DNA of 64,000 bases from Neptunomonas japonica JAMM 1380 (GCF_016592555.1 NZ_AP014546.1:3544501-3608500); one strand, 5' to 3'; shown: positions 47,282-57,121, counted from the stretch's first letter. Notes: a model not told the origin generated them from the letters alone. Numbers and translations are program-made.

Positions 47282-47719
47282 ATGAGTAAACACTCGATTA
47301 TTTTAATTATTATATGTGGATTATTTTTATCTGGTTGCCAGATAAAGCCTTACAACCAAAAACCAATTATGCTCAGCGGCGAGCAGGTCAAAAAGCTATT
47401 CGTCAAACACACTGTAGAGTCATATAACCTGAAAACCGGCACAACAAGTTTTTCTTATTACACTTCCAAAGGTCGTGTCAAACAGATCAGAAAACAGAGG
47501 AACAGAAGCGGGCATTGGAAGCTCGATGCAGAAGGAAAAATGTGCTTACGTATGCAAAAAAATAAATTTAGCTGCAGAGGTATATATCGTGAAGGAAACA
47601 CCTACTATAAATACCGGTTAGACAATCAAAATAAACTCGAAAGAATCATCCGCTACCAGAGGTTTAATAAGGGCAATATGCTCAAAAAAATATCAGCTAA
47701 AACCGTGAATAATAACTAG
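47282..47719 (+). CDS. Small predicted lipoprotein
   Basis: A 145-residue lipoprotein with signal MSKHSIILIIICGLFLSGC (Cys19 in the lipobox LSGC). The mature part has GTTSFSYYTSKGRVKQIRKQ and KMCLRMQKNKFSCRGIYREGN, a pattern seen in DUF995-like periplasmic proteins where a C-x-R pair brackets a beta hairpin; this resemblance is tentative. The start at 47282 lies 12 bp after the hydrolase stop. Gln after the Cys suggests outer-membrane sorting. Confidence 0.75.
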   Translation: MSKHSIILIIICGLFLSGCQIKPYNQKPIMLSGEQVKKLFVKHTVESYNLKTGTTSFSYYTSKGRVKQIRKQRNRSGHWKLDAEGKMCLRMQKNKFSCRGIYREGNTYYKYRLDNQNKLERIIRYQRFNKGNMLKKISAKTVNNN

Positions 47720-47832
47720 AGATTAATACAAAATAGTCCCCCCCATAAACAGGGTCATTAACGTAGCGTTGAACTTAATAAGAAAACTCCTTTCTCATTA
47801 AAAACTATCCATCGTTAATTAACGGAGTTCTT

Positions 47833-48495
47833 ATTAAGCCCCTGCACTACAAAACAGCATTGGCACTTATTCTGCTAATCACGTTAGTCATAGCATGGGG
47901 TAGTTATTCTTTACTACCGCTGATTGAGTCATATATTAACCCTGAAGCACTAGGCGAATGGGTCAAAAAGCATGGTTTTGGGGGTATATCAGCTTTCGTA
48001 CTGTTAAGCGCTATCGCTGCCGCCATTGGGTTACCAAGACAGTTAATTGCACTCGTTGCCGGTTACAGTTTTGGGTTATTAGTGGGCTTATTATTAGCGA
48101 TTAGCAGTATTAGTTTAGGAGCACTTTTAACATTCTGGTTTGCTCGTTTTTTTGCACGCCCTTGGGTCCAGCGGCACTTTCCTGATGCCATCAAAAAGAT
48201 AGATAGCTTTATTGCGGAGCAACCTTTTCTTAAAATTCTCACTATTCGTTTTCTACCCTTTGGGACAAATATGCTGACTAACCTAGCTGCAGGGACGACA
48301 AAACTATCTGCCACAAAATTTTTCAGCGCGTCATTTTTAGGTTTTTTGCCACAAAGCGCACTATTTGTCATGGCTGGTAACGGATTCAATATCAACTCCA
48401 ATAGCCAGATAATATTAAGTGTTATTCTGCTTCTTTTTTCTGCTTTACTCGCACTGCTTATCTATAAAAAGCATCAACATCATCCACTCCGATGA
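47833..48495 (+). CDS. TVP38/TMEM64 (VTT/DedA-type) membrane protein with unusual start
   Basis: A VTT-domain protein of about 220 residues: a first TM (LALILLITLVIAWGSYSLL), then FVLLSAIAAAIGLPRQLIALVAGYSFG with the conserved re-entrant motif, SLGALLTFWFARFFARPWV, and FLPFGTNMLTNLAAGTTKLS. No ATG, GTG or suitably placed TTG is available: TTG 47860 lacks a ribosome binding site and would truncate the first TM segment. ATT at 47833 has CGGAG 5 bp upstream and gives IKPLHYKTALAL, a natural positively charged N-terminus. DedA/VTT proteins are linked to lipid carrier or phospholipid flipping. It overlaps the amidohydrolase by 4 bp. Confidence 0.85.
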   Translation: MKPLHYKTALALILLITLVIAWGSYSLLPLIESYINPEALGEWVKKHGFGGISAFVLLSAIAAAIGLPRQLIALVAGYSFGLLVGLLLAISSISLGALLTFWFARFFARPWVQRHFPDAIKKIDSFIAEQPFLKILTIRFLPFGTNMLTNLAAGTTKLSATKFFSASFLGFLPQSALFVMAGNGFNINSNSQIILSVILLLFSALLALLIYKKHQHHPLR

Positions 48496-50225
48496 CTCAA
48501 CTGATGAAAACACGCATATCAACATATCTTTTAGGCATCGCATTACTAGCCGCCATCGTTATAGCGTTGCTTGTCGGTCTCGCGACGCCTGGACATAGAG
48601 TCTTTATTAACGGGAATATAATTACCGTCGACGACAACAACAGTATCGTCGAAGCGATATCTATTAGAGATGGCAAAATAGAGGCTATTGATAGTAATAA
48701 GAATATCCGCAAACTCATTCAAAAAGGCACCCAAGTTACAGATTTAAAAGGCAAAACATTACTACCTGGTTTTATCGACGCACATAGTCATTTTCCTAGC
48801 TCTGGGCTTACGGCTATTTCTGCTGACTTAAGCCCTCCTCCTACCGGCAGAACGTCTAGTATCGCGCTATTACTAGACAGCATGCGTTTACAAGCTGCAA
48901 TGACTCCGCCAGGGAAATGGCTATTAGGCTTTGGCTATGATGACTCATCTCTTACAGAAAAACGCCACCCCACAAGGCAAGAACTCGATAGCATATCTAG
49001 CGAACACCCTATCTATCTATGGCACAGCTCCGGTCATATGGGCATAGCTAACAGTCTTGCTCTAGAAAAAGTTGGCATCACAGAAAAAACGCTATCGCCT
49101 TCTGGGGGAGTCATTGGACGAGATGCAAATACGGGCAAGTTGAATGGCCTACTGCAAGAGAAGTCTGCCTTATCGCTCACTACATTACTGCAGGACTTTT
49201 CATTTACCGATTATTACCAAATTTTCCGGCAGGCTCGCGACGACTATAGCAAAAATGGCATTACTACAGCACAAAGCGGTGGCATTGGTGTTAACCTTAC
49301 TCGAGCACTTTACTGGGCTAGCCAGCTCAGGCAGATTCCCTTTCGTATGGTTGTTTTCCCTAACCACCAGAGCTTTGGACAACAACTATTAAATGGCAGC
49401 TACAAACAAACGGATTTTAACTCCGAGCGTTTTTATTTGGGGCCAATAAAAATCATTGCCGATGGCAGCGTTCAAGGGCGTACCGCTTTTTTAACAAAGC
49501 CATTTTATAAAAACCCACCAGCCATACCAGACTACAGAGGTTTCCCTTCCTTTGAGCAAACAGAACTCAGTGCCATTGTAAGCACCTATCATGATGCAGG
49601 GTTCCAATTAGCTATTCACGGAAATGGTGATGCTGCGATTGACCAAATAATCAATGCCTTTGCAAAAGCTCAAAAATATACTCCCTCAACTGACCCAAGG
49701 TTGATTCTTGTACATGCACAAATGGCACGGCTCGATCAACTCAAAAGCATGCAAGCATTAGGCATTACTCCCAGCTTTTTTCCTACACACACCTATTATT
49801 GGGGCGACCAGCATATCGCATCATTCATGGGCCCCAAGAGAGGAGCAATGATGAGCCCTACGGGCTCGGCAGCAGCATTAGGGCTTAAGTTTAGTGTGCA
49901 TACAGATGCCCCCGTCACCCCAATTAGCCCATTACAGTTACTCTGGAGCACAGTTAATAGGCAGTCAGTCAGTGGCAATACCATTGGAGAAGAGCAGAAA
50001 ATTTCTACCATGCAGGCTATACGTTCAATGACTATTGATGCGGCGTGGCAGGTGTTTCAAGAAAAAAACAGAGGCTCAATAGAGCAAGGGAAGTTTGCTG
50101 ATTTGGTGCTGCTATCAGGAAACCCTTTAGAAAACCCAAAAGATATCAAACAAATAAAAGTGTTAGAAACCATCGTGGATGGTGTCACTGTGTATACAGC
50201 AGAAACGAAAAACCCCAAGAAATAA
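48492..50225 (+). CDS. Membrane-anchored YtcJ-like amidohydrolase
   Basis: A 577-residue metal-dependent hydrolase. An N-terminal TM anchor (about residues 11-31) places the catalytic part outside the cytoplasm. VFINGNIITVDDNNSIVEAISIRDGKIEAI is the beta-sandwich start, LPGFIDAHSHFP the H-x-H metal site, AIHGNGDAAID and LVHAQMARLDQ the second His pair region, and SVHTDAPVTPISPLQ the metal Asp. Relatives act on varied amides; substrate unknown. It begins inside the VTT gene end (ATGA), closing the six-gene cluster. Confidence 0.88.
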   Translation: MTQLMKTRISTYLLGIALLAAIVIALLVGLATPGHRVFINGNIITVDDNNSIVEAISIRDGKIEAIDSNKNIRKLIQKGTQVTDLKGKTLLPGFIDAHSHFPSSGLTAISADLSPPPTGRTSSIALLLDSMRLQAAMTPPGKWLLGFGYDDSSLTEKRHPTRQELDSISSEHPIYLWHSSGHMGIANSLALEKVGITEKTLSPSGGVIGRDANTGKLNGLLQEKSALSLTTLLQDFSFTDYYQIFRQARDDYSKNGITTAQSGGIGVNLTRALYWASQLRQIPFRMVVFPNHQSFGQQLLNGSYKQTDFNSERFYLGPIKIIADGSVQGRTAFLTKPFYKNPPAIPDYRGFPSFEQTELSAIVSTYHDAGFQLAIHGNGDAAIDQIINAFAKAQKYTPSTDPRLILVHAQMARLDQLKSMQALGITPSFFPTHTYYWGDQHIASFMGPKRGAMMSPTGSAAALGLKFSVHTDAPVTPISPLQLLWSTVNRQSVSGNTIGEEQKISTMQAIRSMTIDAAWQVFQEKNRGSIEQGKFADLVLLSGNPLENPKDIKQIKVLETIVDGVTVYTAETKNPKK

Positions 50226-50268
50226 TCTCAGGGTTTCAATATAGAGTACGCGAACCTAATCGAGTAAA

Positions 50269-50442
50269 TTAACCAGCTATACCAACAAAGTTATAAGCAC
50301 TTTTCTTAGTTTTATCGCCTGTCATATTTTTATCATCAAGGGATTGATCACGTACAGAAGAACCTGCTTTCTCTTGACGAGTTTTAGATTTTTGTTCGTC
50401 TGAAGACTGCTTGTTGTATGAATGAAAGCCTTTAACGTTCAT
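50269..50442 (-). CDS. Small 57-residue hydrophilic protein
   Basis: An ORF shorter than usual cut-offs, on the strand opposite the amidohydrolase. ATG 50442 has GAGGG 7 bp upstream. The product (MNVKGFHSYNKQSSDEQKSK at its start, KSAYNFVGIAG at its end) is very polar, rich in Lys, Ser, Asp and Gln, with no Cys and a hydrophobic C-terminal tag. The good ribosome binding site, codon use and location between an operon end and a terminator support a real gene. I know no family. Confidence 0.6.
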   Translation of the reverse strand: MNVKGFHSYNKQSSDEQKSKTRQEKAGSSVRDQSLDDKNMTGDKTKKSAYNFVGIAG

Positions 50443-50585
50443 GCCTGTACCCTCTATCTAATGTGTTACTAATCATCTCTTGAGTATTAATATACCGACT
50501 TTTTCTTATAAGTAAATGGTATTAAATTTCATACAATTAGACCAAAAAAGAATAAGTAGTAAAAATAAGACACTACAACGAAAAA

Positions 50586-50602
50586 TGACCGAGAAGCGGT
50601 CA
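50586..50602 (-). terminator. Intrinsic terminator after the M16 peptidase
   Basis: TGACCG (50586-50591) and CGGTCA (50597-50602) form a stem with a 5-nt loop; on the minus strand it is followed by TTTTT. It lies 70 bp past the peptidase stop and separates it from the small ORF. Confidence 0.75.
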
Positions 50603-50671
50603 AATTATTTTTATGATGGTGACGTTAAGGAGACATAATGTTTTTACATAACGGCTATCGATAAAAACAAT

Positions 50672-53647
50672 CTATAGCTTGATGATCTCAAAAACATGCT
50701 CGCCAGCCCAATCAACAAGATCATCAGCACAATGCGTGATCACTGCTATGCTTGCCTTATCAGGAGATAAATAGGTTTCACGCACTCGCACAAGGTCATC
50801 CAATGAAATATTCAATACTCTTTCTCGAAAAAATTCTCTCTGTTCAAGCGTACGGCCATATAAAGCATTGTGAAAAACCTGCTTGGCATCACTCGCGGGT
50901 GAAACAGGCTTATCCATATAACTAATCATAGCAAAAACGGCGCTATCTACGTGTTGCTGAGTAAACTGACAGTTTTGCAACCACCCCGTCGCTTCACCAA
51001 AATCTTCCAACGTACCTACTGACCTCGGGTCTCTATAAGAGCACATCCGAAAAGCACCTATATTGGAGTCCTGACTACAGCCGCTGCCATACGCCCCACC
51101 ACGTTCACGCACGATGGGATGCAAGTACTCATGACGAACCAACTCCCCTAACACATGCAAAGCTGCAGAATCGGGATGGTTAATAGCCACTGTCGGGTAA
51201 GCAATCGAACAGAAATTAACTTGAGTATCAGTTGTCCAGATCTCTCTTATTTGACGTGATACAGGCTCTAGCGTAAATGGCTGAAACTCCATACCCTGAA
51301 TCTGAGCATCCTGAGAGTGCGTGCCTTGCCACCTCTCCAGCAATATCTGGCGCTCACATTTAAAATCAGCACTTTCACCCACCAGCATAAACTGCTTAGG
51401 CGCTGTGGCTAAGCGATAGTGAATGCGTTCAAACTTAGCTGCCATAGATGCAGCAAGGCTGTCATTACAAGCGCTGCGTAGACTATTATCAAAAGCACGT
51501 AGTGACTTAATACCTCGCAACCCACTCAAGCGCTGTACAAACGACGCAGCGGGGCTAAAGCCGCTAGAGGCCGTACGTTTAGCCAGTATATGACCATTAT
51601 CAGCGACATAGTGATCAGCAGACAAGCGCTGCTGAGCTATAAGACTTTTTATTCGTGGTAATTCATCAAACCTCGCCATCGTCAAAGCGTTGTAGAGCAT
51701 CTCGGTCATCGCTTGATGGTTTGTCGATAGCCCTCGCGTGGCTAATGTGAAATACCCTTTTGTTTGCTGCACATCGAGGAGAGAACCACGCATATTACAA
51801 CTGGCGTGAATACCCTCTGAATACTCAGCTCGCCACGCTTGTGTTTGCTGATAGTTTTTTCCCCCACAGCCAAGCTCAGTTAAACAAGCCGTATAAAAAG
51901 GCAGGGCCTGCAGTAACTCTTCTTCCAAATAAGGCATCTCAATAACTAACTGTTGATGCAAAAGACCATTAGTCCCTTGCTCAAAACAAGTAATCGGTAT
52001 GGAAGGGTTCGTCATAAAACGCTTACCTTGGGCGCCTTTTAAACCAACTGGTATTTCTTGCACAGTGAGCTTTGGCAAAATATCAGAATTTTCTTCCTCA
52101 CTCTGACGCTCCTCTAGTGCAGACTCCTGCTCAAAAAGTTGCTGGCGTTGCTGGTCACTCATTTTAGCCAACATTTGCGTTAGCTTTTCCTTATTATCAC
52201 TCTGGCGACGAGACTTAAGCGTTGTGTCAGGTAATAAAGAAAGACGAACCCTGTGCATATTTTCAAGCACCCGCTCTCTTATCAATGTTTTAATATATTC
52301 GGGGTCACTGACAGCCGTTCTGAGCTCAAGCATCACAGGCTCAAGGTCTAACGAAGCTGATAAAGCATCTTTATCTGCATTTACTTGCAATGCAGTAGGC
52401 AAAGCGGAAAGGATAACTTGCAAGCCATAGGGATAAGCATCATCGCTTATGTCTCGATGATCAAGCTCCAACTGATGAAGCACGGCATCCAAACGTGCTT
52501 TATCCACACCGTTTATCGCTATCTCGTTCAAAGTAGCCAACACCAAAGACTCGAACGCATCCGCCGCTTTTGGGTCGCTGCCCTGAATACCACAGACTAA
52601 GCTGAGTTCGGCATTGCTGTCTTCTAGGCCACATAAATGCGAAGGCCCATGACCCAGCGCCGTCGACTCTAGCGCATTCATCAAAGGTGAGGCACTGTCT
52701 TGAAAGAGCAGTCGACTTAACAGATGCGCCTCTAACCATTGCTTCAAGTCGGTGCTCTTGCCTATTAACCAAGCCAACAGATGATGTGTTTGCTCTGACA
52801 GCGGCTCACTACTAGTACCTCTATCCTCATCTAACGCATCTGTACAAACGAATTCTTGTGCTTTGACAGGTACTGTAAAATGCTCTTCAAATAACGGAGT
52901 CTCAACTAGAGATTGCTGGTCAAAGCGAGACAGTGCTTGCTGATCAATACGCTCGTGCAGCTCCTCAACAGGAAGATCTCCATAGGTCATAAATACCGCA
53001 TTGCTTGGGTGATAATGCTCGTGATAGAAAGTTAATAATTGCTCATAGCTAAGGCTTGGAATCTCCGCAGGATCGCCACCGCTCACATAACGATAAGGAG
53101 TCGTTGGGAATAGGTACTTACAAAGAATGTCCCAATGAGTAGACGAAGACGCGTTAAAGGCACCTTTCATCTCATTATAAACAACGCCTCGCTGTTCTAA
53201 ACATCCCTCATCATTAACCGCTAAACGATGACCTTCTTGTGCAAAATCTAATGGATTCAACTTGGCAAAAAAAACCGCATCTAGGTAGACATCGAGTAAA
53301 TTAAAGTAATCTTTCCGGATTTGGCTAGCAAAAGGATATGCCGTCCAGTCAGCACTGGTAAATGCATTCATATAAGTAGCTAGGGAGCGCTTACGCATCA
53401 TAAAATACGGTGCGCGCAACGGATATTTTTCACTTCCACATAGAATACAGTGTTCTAATATATGAGTAACACCACAAGAATTAGTAGGTGGGGTTCTGAA
53501 TGCGACCAAAAAAACATTCTCAGGGTTATCCGCAGCTAAATGATAATGCAGCGCACCTGTTTTAATATGCCTATATTCCTGCACTTCTACTTTTAACGCG
53601 GGAATAACCCGGCTGCGGAGCTTTTGAAATGCAGAGTAGCAAGGCAT
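50672..53647 (-). CDS. M16C-type zinc metallopeptidase (presequence protease-like)
   Basis: A 991-residue insulinase-family peptidase. The inverted zinc motif HxxEH is HILEH (His62, Glu65, His66), and the third ligand lies in RGVVYNEMKGAFN about 80 residues later. Four M16 domains are expected, the last with YPTVAINHPDSAALHVLGEL and VRERGGAYGSG. Length and N-terminal region (TPPTNSCGVTHILEHCILCG) resemble PreP/M16C, which degrades peptides in a closed chamber. No signal peptide, so it is probably cytosolic. Followed by an intrinsic terminator. Confidence 0.93.
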   Translation of the reverse strand: MPCYSAFQKLRSRVIPALKVEVQEYRHIKTGALHYHLAADNPENVFLVAFRTPPTNSCGVTHILEHCILCGSEKYPLRAPYFMMRKRSLATYMNAFTSADWTAYPFASQIRKDYFNLLDVYLDAVFFAKLNPLDFAQEGHRLAVNDEGCLEQRGVVYNEMKGAFNASSSTHWDILCKYLFPTTPYRYVSGGDPAEIPSLSYEQLLTFYHEHYHPSNAVFMTYGDLPVEELHERIDQQALSRFDQQSLVETPLFEEHFTVPVKAQEFVCTDALDEDRGTSSEPLSEQTHHLLAWLIGKSTDLKQWLEAHLLSRLLFQDSASPLMNALESTALGHGPSHLCGLEDSNAELSLVCGIQGSDPKAADAFESLVLATLNEIAINGVDKARLDAVLHQLELDHRDISDDAYPYGLQVILSALPTALQVNADKDALSASLDLEPVMLELRTAVSDPEYIKTLIRERVLENMHRVRLSLLPDTTLKSRRQSDNKEKLTQMLAKMSDQQRQQLFEQESALEERQSEEENSDILPKLTVQEIPVGLKGAQGKRFMTNPSIPITCFEQGTNGLLHQQLVIEMPYLEEELLQALPFYTACLTELGCGGKNYQQTQAWRAEYSEGIHASCNMRGSLLDVQQTKGYFTLATRGLSTNHQAMTEMLYNALTMARFDELPRIKSLIAQQRLSADHYVADNGHILAKRTASSGFSPAASFVQRLSGLRGIKSLRAFDNSLRSACNDSLAASMAAKFERIHYRLATAPKQFMLVGESADFKCERQILLERWQGTHSQDAQIQGMEFQPFTLEPVSRQIREIWTTDTQVNFCSIAYPTVAINHPDSAALHVLGELVRHEYLHPIVRERGGAYGSGCSQDSNIGAFRMCSYRDPRSVGTLEDFGEATGWLQNCQFTQQHVDSAVFAMISYMDKPVSPASDAKQVFHNALYGRTLEQREFFRERVLNISLDDLVRVRETYLSPDKASIAVITHCADDLVDWAGEHVFEIIKL

Positions 53648-54031
53648 AAAGAGTCCTCAATCTTATTACGCAACAGTGACTACTTATACTCTAACCGCCC
53701 ACTTACACTAGAAACAGAGCCAGACGTTAGCCCTATGGAGTACCAACTCTGCTCGAAAGCCCACAATGGAGCCGCATATTCAGACAGCACAAATACAGCG
53801 TTTCCAATAACGCAATACTACGATGAATATATATCAATATACGCAAGATGGAACTTTATATAAAATGGCGCTATTAAATTTCGGTCGTGGGGCGTATATA
53901 ATATCCCTTTCTGAATTTTAGCCTGTAAACCTGCATTGGCAGCAGCCAGCTTTTCGTTTACCCCGGCAATTAATCTAAATTTTCAGTACCTGCTGGTTTA
54001 GCAGGTACTTCATTACACGGAACTATCAGAC
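53648..54031. other. Intergenic region with ilvC promoter and leader
   Basis: 384 bp between divergent genes. TATAAT (53897-53902), preceded by a weak TTAAAT at 17 bp, is the best ilvC promoter candidate. A perfect 10-bp hairpin follows at 53985-54009. A 79-codon open frame in the first part has no homology or ribosome binding site and is not called. Confidence 0.6.
53985..54009 (+). promoter_or_regulatory. Hairpin in the ilvC 5' leader
   Basis: AGTACCTGCT (53985-53994) pairs perfectly with AGCAGGTACT (54000-54009) around GGTTT. It ends 22 bp before the ilvC ATG and has no T-tract. It might stabilise the mRNA or influence ribosome access. Confidence 0.55.
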
Positions 54032-55507
54032 ATGCCAAATAATTACTTTAATACTCTGCCTCTACGTGAGCAGCTAGCGCAACTGGCTAAATGCCGCTTC
54101 ATGGACATTTCTGAATTCCCAGATGGTGTAGAAGCGCTAAAAGGTAAAAAAATCGTTGTTATCGGTTGTGGTGCTCAGGGCTTGGCTCAGGGTATGAACC
54201 TACGTGATAGCGGCTGTGATGTATCTTACACATTACGTGCTGCTGCGATTGCTGAAAAACGCCAGTCTTGGAAAAGTGCTACTGAAAACGGTTTCGTTGT
54301 TGGTACATACGAAGAACTAATCCCAACGGCTGATGTTGTTCTTAACCTGACACCTGATAAGCAGCATACGGCTGTTGTTAATGCCATCATGCCTTTGATG
54401 AAACAAGGTGCTTGCCTATCATACTCTCACGGTTTCAATATCGTTGAAGAAGGTATGAAAATCCGTGAAGACTTAACAGTCATCATGGTTGCTCCTAAGT
54501 GTCCTGGTTCTGAAGTACGTAACGAATACGTGCGTGGTTTCGGTGTACCTACACTGATCGCTGTTCATGAAGACAACGACCCTAAAGGCGAAGGTTTGGC
54601 TTTGGCTAAAGCGTACGCTGTAGGTACAGGCGGTCATAAAGCCGGCGTATTGATGTCTTCTTTCATCGCTGAAGTTAAATCTGATTTGATGGGCGAACAG
54701 ACTATTCTTTGCGGTATGTTACAGACTGGTTCTTTGTTGTGCTTCGACAAAATGATCGAAGAAGGTGTTGACGCTGGTTACGCATCTAAGCTGATTCAGT
54801 TTGGTTGGGAAACCGTTACTGAAGCGCTTAAATACGGCGGCGTAACGAACATGCTGGATCGTTTGTCTAACCCAGCTAAAATCAAAGCATTTGATCTTTC
54901 AGAAGAACTGAAGCTGATCATGCGTCCGCTGTACAACAAGCACCAGGATGACATCATCGACGGTACTTTCTCTCGCACTATGATGGAAGATTGGGCTAAC
55001 GACGACGTTAACCTACTAGGATGGCGCGCAGAAACAGCAGAAACAGCATTCGAGAAAACACCTGCTGGCGATGTAGAAATTTCTGAGCAAGAATACTTCG
55101 ACCACGGCATCCTAATGGTTGCTATGGTTAAAGCGGGTGTTGAGCTAGCTTTCGAAACAATGACAGCTGCGGGTATCGTTGCTGACTCTGCATACTACGA
55201 GTCTCTACATGAAACTCCGCTTATTGCTAACACAATTGCACGTAAGAAGTTATATGAGATGAATGCAACTATCTCTGATACAGCTGAATACGGTTGCTAC
55301 CTATACAACCATGCTTGTCTGCCACTATTGGCTGACTTCATGAAAGATATCAAAACGGATGTCATTGGTAGAGGCCTAGCTGTAGACGACAACGGCGTTG
55401 ATAATGCTCGCTTGATCGAAGTGAACGCTGCTCTTCGCGCTCACCCAGTTGAAGCAATCGGTACGACTCTACGTGGCCATATGGCTGATATGAAAAAGAT
55501 CGTTTGA
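54032..55507 (+). CDS. ilvC: Ketol-acid reductoisomerase, class II
   Basis: IlvC isomerises and reduces acetolactate or acetohydroxybutyrate with NADPH and Mg2+ in valine, leucine and isoleucine synthesis. The 491-residue product is the long class II form with duplicated knotted domains, as in E. coli. The NADPH loop is [20 protein letters not shown], and metal-binding acids lie in [15 protein letters not shown] and later [22 protein letters not shown]. Strong codon bias indicates high expression. It is monocistronic, ending in a hairpin and terminator. Confidence 0.97.
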   Translation: MPNNYFNTLPLREQLAQLAKCRFMDISEFPDGVEALKGKKIVVIGCGAQGLAQGMNLRDSGCDVSYTLRAAAIAEKRQSWKSATENGFVVGTYEELIPTADVVLNLTPDKQHTAVVNAIMPLMKQGACLSYSHGFNIVEEGMKIREDLTVIMVAPKCPGSEVRNEYVRGFGVPTLIAVHEDNDPKGEGLALAKAYAVGTGGHKAGVLMSSFIAEVKSDLMGEQTILCGMLQTGSLLCFDKMIEEGVDAGYASKLIQFGWETVTEALKYGGVTNMLDRLSNPAKIKAFDLSEELKLIMRPLYNKHQDDIIDGTFSRTMMEDWANDDVNLLGWRAETAETAFEKTPAGDVEISEQEYFDHGILMVAMVKAGVELAFETMTAAGIVADSAYYESLHETPLIANTIARKKLYEMNATISDTAEYGCYLYNHACLPLLADFMKDIKTDVIGRGLAVDDNGVDNARLIEVNAALRAHPVEAIGTTLRGHMADMKKIV

Positions 55508-55519
55508 TTTAGATCTTTG

Positions 55520-55571
55520 CCTGTAACGTGTTACAGGTAACGGAAGGCCAGGATTCATCTCCTGGCCTTTT
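55520..55571 (+). terminator. Terminator after ilvC
   Basis: A palindrome CCTGTAAC-GT-GTTACAGG (55520-55537) is followed by AAGGCCAGG (55544-55552) pairing with CCTGGCCTT (55561-55569) and a run of T. The second hairpin is the intrinsic terminator. Confidence 0.92.
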
Positions 55572-55632
55572 TTTACATTTCATAAACACCCTCATCCCAC
55601 ACGCTGATACAGAACACCGGACACCGATACCT

Positions 55633-57051
55633 ATGAACATTAGCCTGGACAACCTGACCGTTAACTTTGACGACCGCTTTCAATTGTATGAACTCAACTG
55701 GCAGCTAAATGATAATCAACATTGGGTCGTTACTGGCGCCAACGGTTCTGGGAAATCTGCGCTAGCAGCCGTACTGGCAAGTGCTGGAGAAAATGTATCA
55801 GGCAGTATCGAGGGACTTCCTGCAAAAGTAGGTCTGGTTTCTTTTGAAGCCCAAGCAGAACTGATCGAGGCCGAACTTAAAAAAGATGATGCTGACATCA
55901 TGGATGTGATCGCTGAAGGTACACCTGTACATGAGATCCTTAATCCCGGCGACAGCAATCAGAAGTTGGTCGATGAGTTAGTTGAGAAGTTTGCTCTACA
56001 GCCATTAGTAGATCGTGCGTTTCGAAAGCTATCTACGGGCGAATCTCGCAAGGTTATGTTGATCCGTGCGCTAGCCAGCGAACCCGACTTGTTGATTCTT
56101 GATGAGCCATTTGATGGCTTAGATGTGCATACACTTGAAATGCTTCAAACGTATTTAGCATCACTGGTAAAAACAGTACCGATGGTTATGGTTCTCAACC
56201 GCTTTGATGAGTTTCCTGACTTTATTACTCATATCGCCTATATCGATCATGGACGCTTGCAACATAAGATCGATCGCAGAGACAGTAAAGCATACAATGA
56301 GCTTTACCAATTATTGCATTTAAAAACTACTAATTTACAAGTCCCAGCAGCCGACCCAGAAACCGCCATTCCACAGTTAGATCCAACCCAGCCGCTAGTT
56401 CGCCTAAACGCTATCAATATTACTTATGATGGCCACAAGATCATTGATTCATTGAATTGGACTATCGAGCGTAACCAGCACTGGCAATTGAGCGGTCCTA
56501 ACGGCAGTGGAAAAACCGGTCTACTATCACTCATTACCGGCGACCATCCACAATGTTATGTAAATGACATTTTCGTGTTTGGCTTTAAGCGCGGTAGTGG
56601 TGAAAGCATTTGGCAAATAAAGCAGTTTATTGGTTACGTCTCTACCGCCCTACAGTGGGAGTACAAAGTAGGAACAGGCCTGCGAAATGTAATTATTTCG
56701 GGCTTCTACGACAGCATAGGCTTATACACAAAATCTACCGACAAGCAGAAGCAGATTGCTGATGAATGGCTAGCGTTATTAGGAATGAGTGACCGCGCCG
56801 ATACGCCGTTTAATAAGCTATCCTATGGAGACCAGCGCTTATTATTAATTGCACGTGCCATGGTTAAACACCCGCCATTGCTTATTCTTGATGAGCCATG
56901 TCTTGGCTTGGATGATATGAATCGCCAACTGGTGTTAGCGTTAATAGAGAAAATCTGTGCAGGCAGCGAAACCTCTGTGCTCTATGTCAATCATCATCCA
57001 GAAGATCAGATTAAAGGCATCAACAACTACTTAGCACTGGAAAAAAGTTAA
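55633..57051 (+). CDS. ModF-like protein with two ABC ATPase domains
   Basis: A 472-residue protein with tandem ATPases and no TM segment. Domain 1: Walker A GANGSGKSALAAVLA, signature LSTGESRKVML, Walker B LLILDEPFDGLD. Domain 2: GPNGSGKTGLLSLITG, LSYGDQRLLLIARAM, LLILDEPCLGLD. All catalytic Glu residues are present. The layout matches E. coli ModF, a cytosolic ATPase associated with molybdate genes. No mod genes are nearby, so function is inferred from similarity only. ATG 55633 fits the family N-terminus; the open frame upstream is the ilvC terminator region. Confidence 0.85.
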   Translation: MNISLDNLTVNFDDRFQLYELNWQLNDNQHWVVTGANGSGKSALAAVLASAGENVSGSIEGLPAKVGLVSFEAQAELIEAELKKDDADIMDVIAEGTPVHEILNPGDSNQKLVDELVEKFALQPLVDRAFRKLSTGESRKVMLIRALASEPDLLILDEPFDGLDVHTLEMLQTYLASLVKTVPMVMVLNRFDEFPDFITHIAYIDHGRLQHKIDRRDSKAYNELYQLLHLKTTNLQVPAADPETAIPQLDPTQPLVRLNAINITYDGHKIIDSLNWTIERNQHWQLSGPNGSGKTGLLSLITGDHPQCYVNDIFVFGFKRGSGESIWQIKQFIGYVSTALQWEYKVGTGLRNVIISGFYDSIGLYTKSTDKQKQIADEWLALLGMSDRADTPFNKLSYGDQRLLLIARAMVKHPPLLILDEPCLGLDDMNRQLVLALIEKICAGSETSVLYVNHHPEDQIKGINNYLALEKS

Positions 57052-57065
57052 TACATTAAATACTT

Positions 57066-57100
57066 AAGGGTCATTCCTCTATCCAGAATGACCCTTTTCA
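57066..57100. terminator. Terminator between the ModF-like and GGDEF-EAL genes
   Basis: AAGGGTCATTC (57066-57076) pairs with GAATGACCCTT (57086-57096), loop of 9 nt, followed by TT. It lies between convergent genes and may serve both. Confidence 0.85.
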
Positions 57101-57121
57101 GTCCCATGGGCCGCCATAAAG

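Noticed and set aside
53624..53863. A 79-codon open frame between the M16 peptidase and ilvC
   Set aside because: It overlaps the peptidase start, has no ribosome binding site, and its product has no recognisable pattern; promoter DNA is a better reading.
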